Below are positions 60,995-64,000 of a DNA stretch of 64,000 nt, one piece after another. This DNA comes from Ophioderma brevispina (taxonomy: Eukaryota > Echinodermata > Ophiuroidea > Amphilepidida > Ophiodermatidae). Made by a program: the position numbers and the translations under genes. The notes under the pieces are model-generated. The model was not told the DNA's origin. It saw nothing but the letters and a program-made list of their open reading frames with translations, and ran no database searches. The DNA lies in NCBI GenBank assembly GCA_023653785.1, contig JAMKCH010051436.1, forward strand, positions 1-64,000. The letters are read 5' to 3'. How positions within the stretch are numbered: the first letter of the stretch is position 1; every line of letters begins with the position of its first letter.

Positions 60995-61541
60995 AGCAAT
61001 ATTAGCACATTTTTTGAAGAGCGCCCTCAATTTTCAAAATTTGATATTTTTGCACAGTTACGTTGGTAATTGTCTAGGAAACTATACCTGCGAACGAGAA
61101 TGCTAAAAAATGCGTATTTATCACAAAATAAGCGATTTTGTAATTAGAATTGGGATCCCAGATTGGACTTAACGGCAGAGCTGGAAATGCTACTATGTCC
61201 GTCCATGATGAAATAGTGCCACCTCAAGAAAATAACCTCTATTACATGGCTTGCCTGAACTATTAAAACAACTAATGGATGAGCGTAGACACGTACATGG
61301 CGCTATTTCTCGGCTATTTCAAATTGGAAGGCCGTTTCCAGCAGCCGTTGTATTATTATCGGGGATCCCCGATAATAATTATTCTAGTACAAAATTCCTT
61401 CGTTTTGTGACACATAGACATTTTCGAGCTTAACCATTCACAGGTATAGTTTACTAGCTAGTTACAAATGCAATCGTGTAAAAATCTCCAAATTTTTGAA
61501 AAATTGGGGGCGCTCTTCAAAAAAAATGTGCTAATATTGCT
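60995..61541. mobile_element. TTAA-flanked inverted-repeat element
   Basis: Left end AGCAATATTAGCACATTTTT; right end on the opposite strand AGCAATATTAGCACATTTTT. Inverted similarity continues through GAAGAGCGCCC and AATTTT-CAAAATTTG (about 50 bp). TTAA flanks both sides (60991-60994, 61542-61545), and copy A has the single-TTAA empty site TATTTAACGTATAG at about 51143-51156. A perfect 28-bp palindrome centred on GGGGATCCCC lies at 61352-61379. TTAA targeting points to piggyBac, although the ends lack the usual CCC start. No transposase was found. Confidence 0.85.
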
Positions 61542-61950
61542 TTAACGTATAGATGTCATCGTGGATTGTCCGCATGGGAACATAGAGTTTATTTTGTTAA
61601 CGAAGTAGCTACTAACTTAAATATCTCGGTAACGTATATGATCAGCTTGAATTGGCAACGTATCTGTTACAAGTTTCATATCAATGCAGGCCTAAGATGA
61701 TACAGCTGTAATATTGCACCTTATCAGGGGCCGTATATTTCAAATGGATAATTTTCCACTGCAGGGGTCACAAACTGTGGGAGGGGGTAGCAGGCGAGAT
61801 GATTTAAGAGTATTTGCATGTATTTGTCATGCATGCATGTTTCTTACTTCAAACCATAGTTTTTTCCATTATAGTGGAATTTTATCTTATAAATTACCCG
61901 TTCATCAAGATTCTAATATTGAGTGCGTAGTTTCATGGGAAATAAAATTT

Positions 61951-63236
61951 TGTTTTTTCGTACGCCATTTTAACGGTGAATAACGTTTGCCAAAAATTTA
62001 TGTAATTGAAAAAATACCAGTTGCGCATATATATATATTTTGGTGGAAAAAAATTCAAATCGGCCATGGCGTTATTATGCTAATTAGCATATTTAAGTAT
62101 TTTGGTGGCGCTATTCAAAATTTGTTTTGCTCCTGAAATCGTACTGGAGTAACTTTTTTATTTTTTTATTTCCGCAATAAAAATGTATCTATTGTTTTAT
62201 ATTATGAGCCGAATTTTATGGTAAAAGTCCTTCAGGAAGTGGTTTTTCATTCGAGCCCCGAACCCATTACCTAGGATACCACACGCCCAGCGATATATAT
62301 TCGTTTGATGACGCAATCGCTACATCCGGGACGGTTAGGGTTAAAGTTAACCATTGAGGCATAATCTATTAATTTCCGTCTTACAACTTATTTTCTAACT
62401 CATTTTATTAACTGGGTGGTTACTATGGCATATAATATTTGATCAATTTTATATATTTTCACAGAACAATAAGTACCAACATATCAAGATATGCACAACG
62501 AAGGGCTCAATGAAACCATTCCACTCTACACCTTCGAAATGGGCAATTTTATTATAAGCAGGGCAAAATTAAAACTTCGCCAAAAAAAATCAAAACAAAA
62601 CAAAACTCGAAACCACTGCATACTAACCCTGCAGTTATGTACATAAATTGTGTCTCTGATGATATTAGCATCAAATGTACTGAATATAGACACTAATGGG
62701 GCATTTATGTTCCATATGGCCATCTTACTTTTGCCTATATCTGGTAGGCTTATGTTTATGTCATTTAGAAACAATGAACGTTTATACTCTTGCAGGATAT
62801 GTAGTAACGTTGTAAGGTGCACAAGTAAAGGCCAGGTGGCAGTTTTACCCCTGTGAAGGAATATACATGTATTTAAACAAAATTGAATAAATCCATACTT
62901 CATATTAGTAACGTTGCTCTTTGTACAATGGTTTGAAAGTTTGCGTAAATCAACAAACCAGGGAAATGTATGCCTTGGAAAAGGTGTTTGACAAGAAGAC
63001 CAGCATATTCACCCAAATGACAACAATGGCAACCATTTTCTAAAACTCGTCACCTTCAGTATCTACCTCGCACACGATCTGGTGCATTGAGTGCTTGGGT
63101 AGCAAAATTTCAATGATAAATGCATTCATGTTGCCACAAAATATGTCACTAAAGCCAGTAAAACTGAGTATATCTAATGTTACGTTATGTTCTGATCGAT
63201 GTACTTGAACAAGCGCTAACGTATAGCAATGGTTCT
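61951..63236. other. Unassigned AT-rich DNA
   Basis: No gene or element was supported. The 125-codon minus frame at 62526-62903 has no recognisable domain. A short AT dinucleotide run lies near 62028. Confidence 0.4.
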
Positions 63237-63378
63237 GGGGTCCGTTCGGGAAACTCGTATGTAACTCTACTTGTATACTAACTCATGCGTATTTCCTACA
63301 TGCTTTGGATAAATTGGTCCATTCAAGTATGACATAGTATGCACGTAGATTTGCGAATGAGTTACCCGAACGGACCCC
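63237..63378. mobile_element. Short inverted-repeat element, family 2, copy 2
   Basis: Left end GGGGTCCGTTCGGGAAACTC; right end on the opposite strand GGGGTCCGTTCGGGTAACTC. The interior shares TATACTAACTCATGCGTAT and AAATTGGTCC with the inverted copy at 23746-23903. The CAGGGG-like right terminus hints at hAT, but no 8-bp target duplication was seen. Confidence 0.8.
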
Positions 63379-64000
63379 TGGTCATTTAGGGCCGATATAT
63401 CAGACCTGACCAATCTTCCGCACAAAAGCTGAGAAAGGAACGCGCATCTCGACACCATAACCCGGTGACTTTGAAACCTACTGTCTATTAATCTATAACC
63501 GTAGATAGTGCAAACTATACATTTTTAAATCCTTAGGATGTGACAAAAATGTTTAAAATAATAGATTTTGGTAAAAAAAAACTTTATATTACCCCTGTAC
63601 ACTTATTTTCCCCTGCAAATATATCAAGATCCCTAAAAAATGTAAACCATTTTTTGGGAATAAAATTATGATATATTAAGTGAAAAATATTGTTTGTAAG
63701 ATTCTATCTGAATACATTATGACACAAGCGAATACGCTAACATGAGATCGAAGTAGATGCTTAATCGCAAGCCCGACAATGTATCAGTGCAAACGAGCCA
63801 TTATGCACTTTAAACAAACTAGTATACGAAATCACATCTGATGCTTTACTTTCTAACGTGTTATTGAACGTTATTATGACAAGTTTAACAAAAGCATGCC
63901 CTCTAACTTTTACAAATTGCTATTCTTGTTGTCAGCCTCTTAAAATAAATAGGCTTCGCTTCCCTGATAGAGCTTTTGCAAGAATCATAAACTCAAACTT
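63379..64000. other. Unassigned DNA
   Basis: No feature was recognised. Confidence 0.4.

Larger units (their letters stand above)
53262..61950 (+). repeat. Segmental duplication, copy B
   Basis: Paralogue of 35610-52455 in direct orientation, shorter because it lacks the DIRS-like, LINE, 1.07-kb and Harbinger-like insertions. It carries its own insertions at 54776-54951, 56143-56334, about 59953-60408 and 60995-61541, plus about 145 extra bp near 54461-54606. Unique stretches hold no reading frame conserved with copy A except a short frame at 59027-59284/48607-48825 (minus). There a 48-residue block is shared because the DNA is nearly identical; it matches no known domain. Confidence 0.9.

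Overview
This window reads as gene-poor, AT-rich, intron/intergenic-type DNA of a metazoan. It has no bacterial operon structure, no open frame above 200 codons, many simple repeats and a dense load of eukaryotic transposable elements. The mix of LINEs, DIRS-type tyrosine-recombinase retrotransposons, piggyBac-, mariner- and Harbinger-like non-autonomous elements, tRNA-like SINE fragments and TGACCT-rich satellites suits an aquatic invertebrate such as an echinoderm, hemichordate or mollusc. That placement is an inference; nothing in the sequence fixes the taxon. I could not identify a confident host protein-coding gene. The best candidate is a cysteine-rich minus-strand open frame at 10.5-10.8 kb.

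Layout. 1-9 kb: AT-rich DNA with a LINE reverse-transcriptase (RT) relic split by an inverted-repeat element (2.6-3.2 kb) and a longer decayed LINE (6.4-8.8 kb). 9-21 kb: mostly unannotatable DNA with scattered non-autonomous DNA transposons at 9.96, 13.7-14.4, 17.7, 19.2 and 20.0-20.6 kb and a long GA microsatellite. 21.9-26 kb: a GC-richer, rearranged DIRS-like retroelement relic with a repeat-rich 3' arm. 26-35 kb: a SINE tail, a dimeric tandem repeat at 29.4-30.6 kb, a TTAA-flanked piggyBac-like element and a poly-G/poly-C-ended Harbinger-like element.

The second half is dominated by a direct segmental duplication. Copy A (about 35.61-52.45 kb) and copy B (about 53.26-61.95 kb) align by eye along their length in the same orientation. 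They differ in size mainly because different elements entered each copy. Copy A received a 5.5-kb DIRS-like element (37.51-43.01 kb), a minus-strand LINE (43.6-46.0 kb), an unclassified 1.07-kb insertion (48.8-49.9 kb) and a Harbinger-like element (51.2-52.0 kb). Copy B received a small DNA element (54.8 kb), a foldback (56.14-56.33 kb), a LINE 3' end (59.95-60.4 kb) and a TTAA-flanked element (61.0-61.5 kb). Each copy therefore serves as the empty site for the other, which gives unusually direct evidence for element boundaries and target duplications.

The most notable objects are (i) the duplication with its reciprocal insertion record, (ii) the DIRS-like element whose coding core (RT YLDD, RNase H, tyrosine recombinase) sits between oppositely oriented arms built of ~170-bp tandem repeats, (iii) a dimeric satellite full of TGACCT half-sites, many spaced as direct repeats, and (iv) a foldback element enclosing a tRNA-like, pol III box-bearing core.
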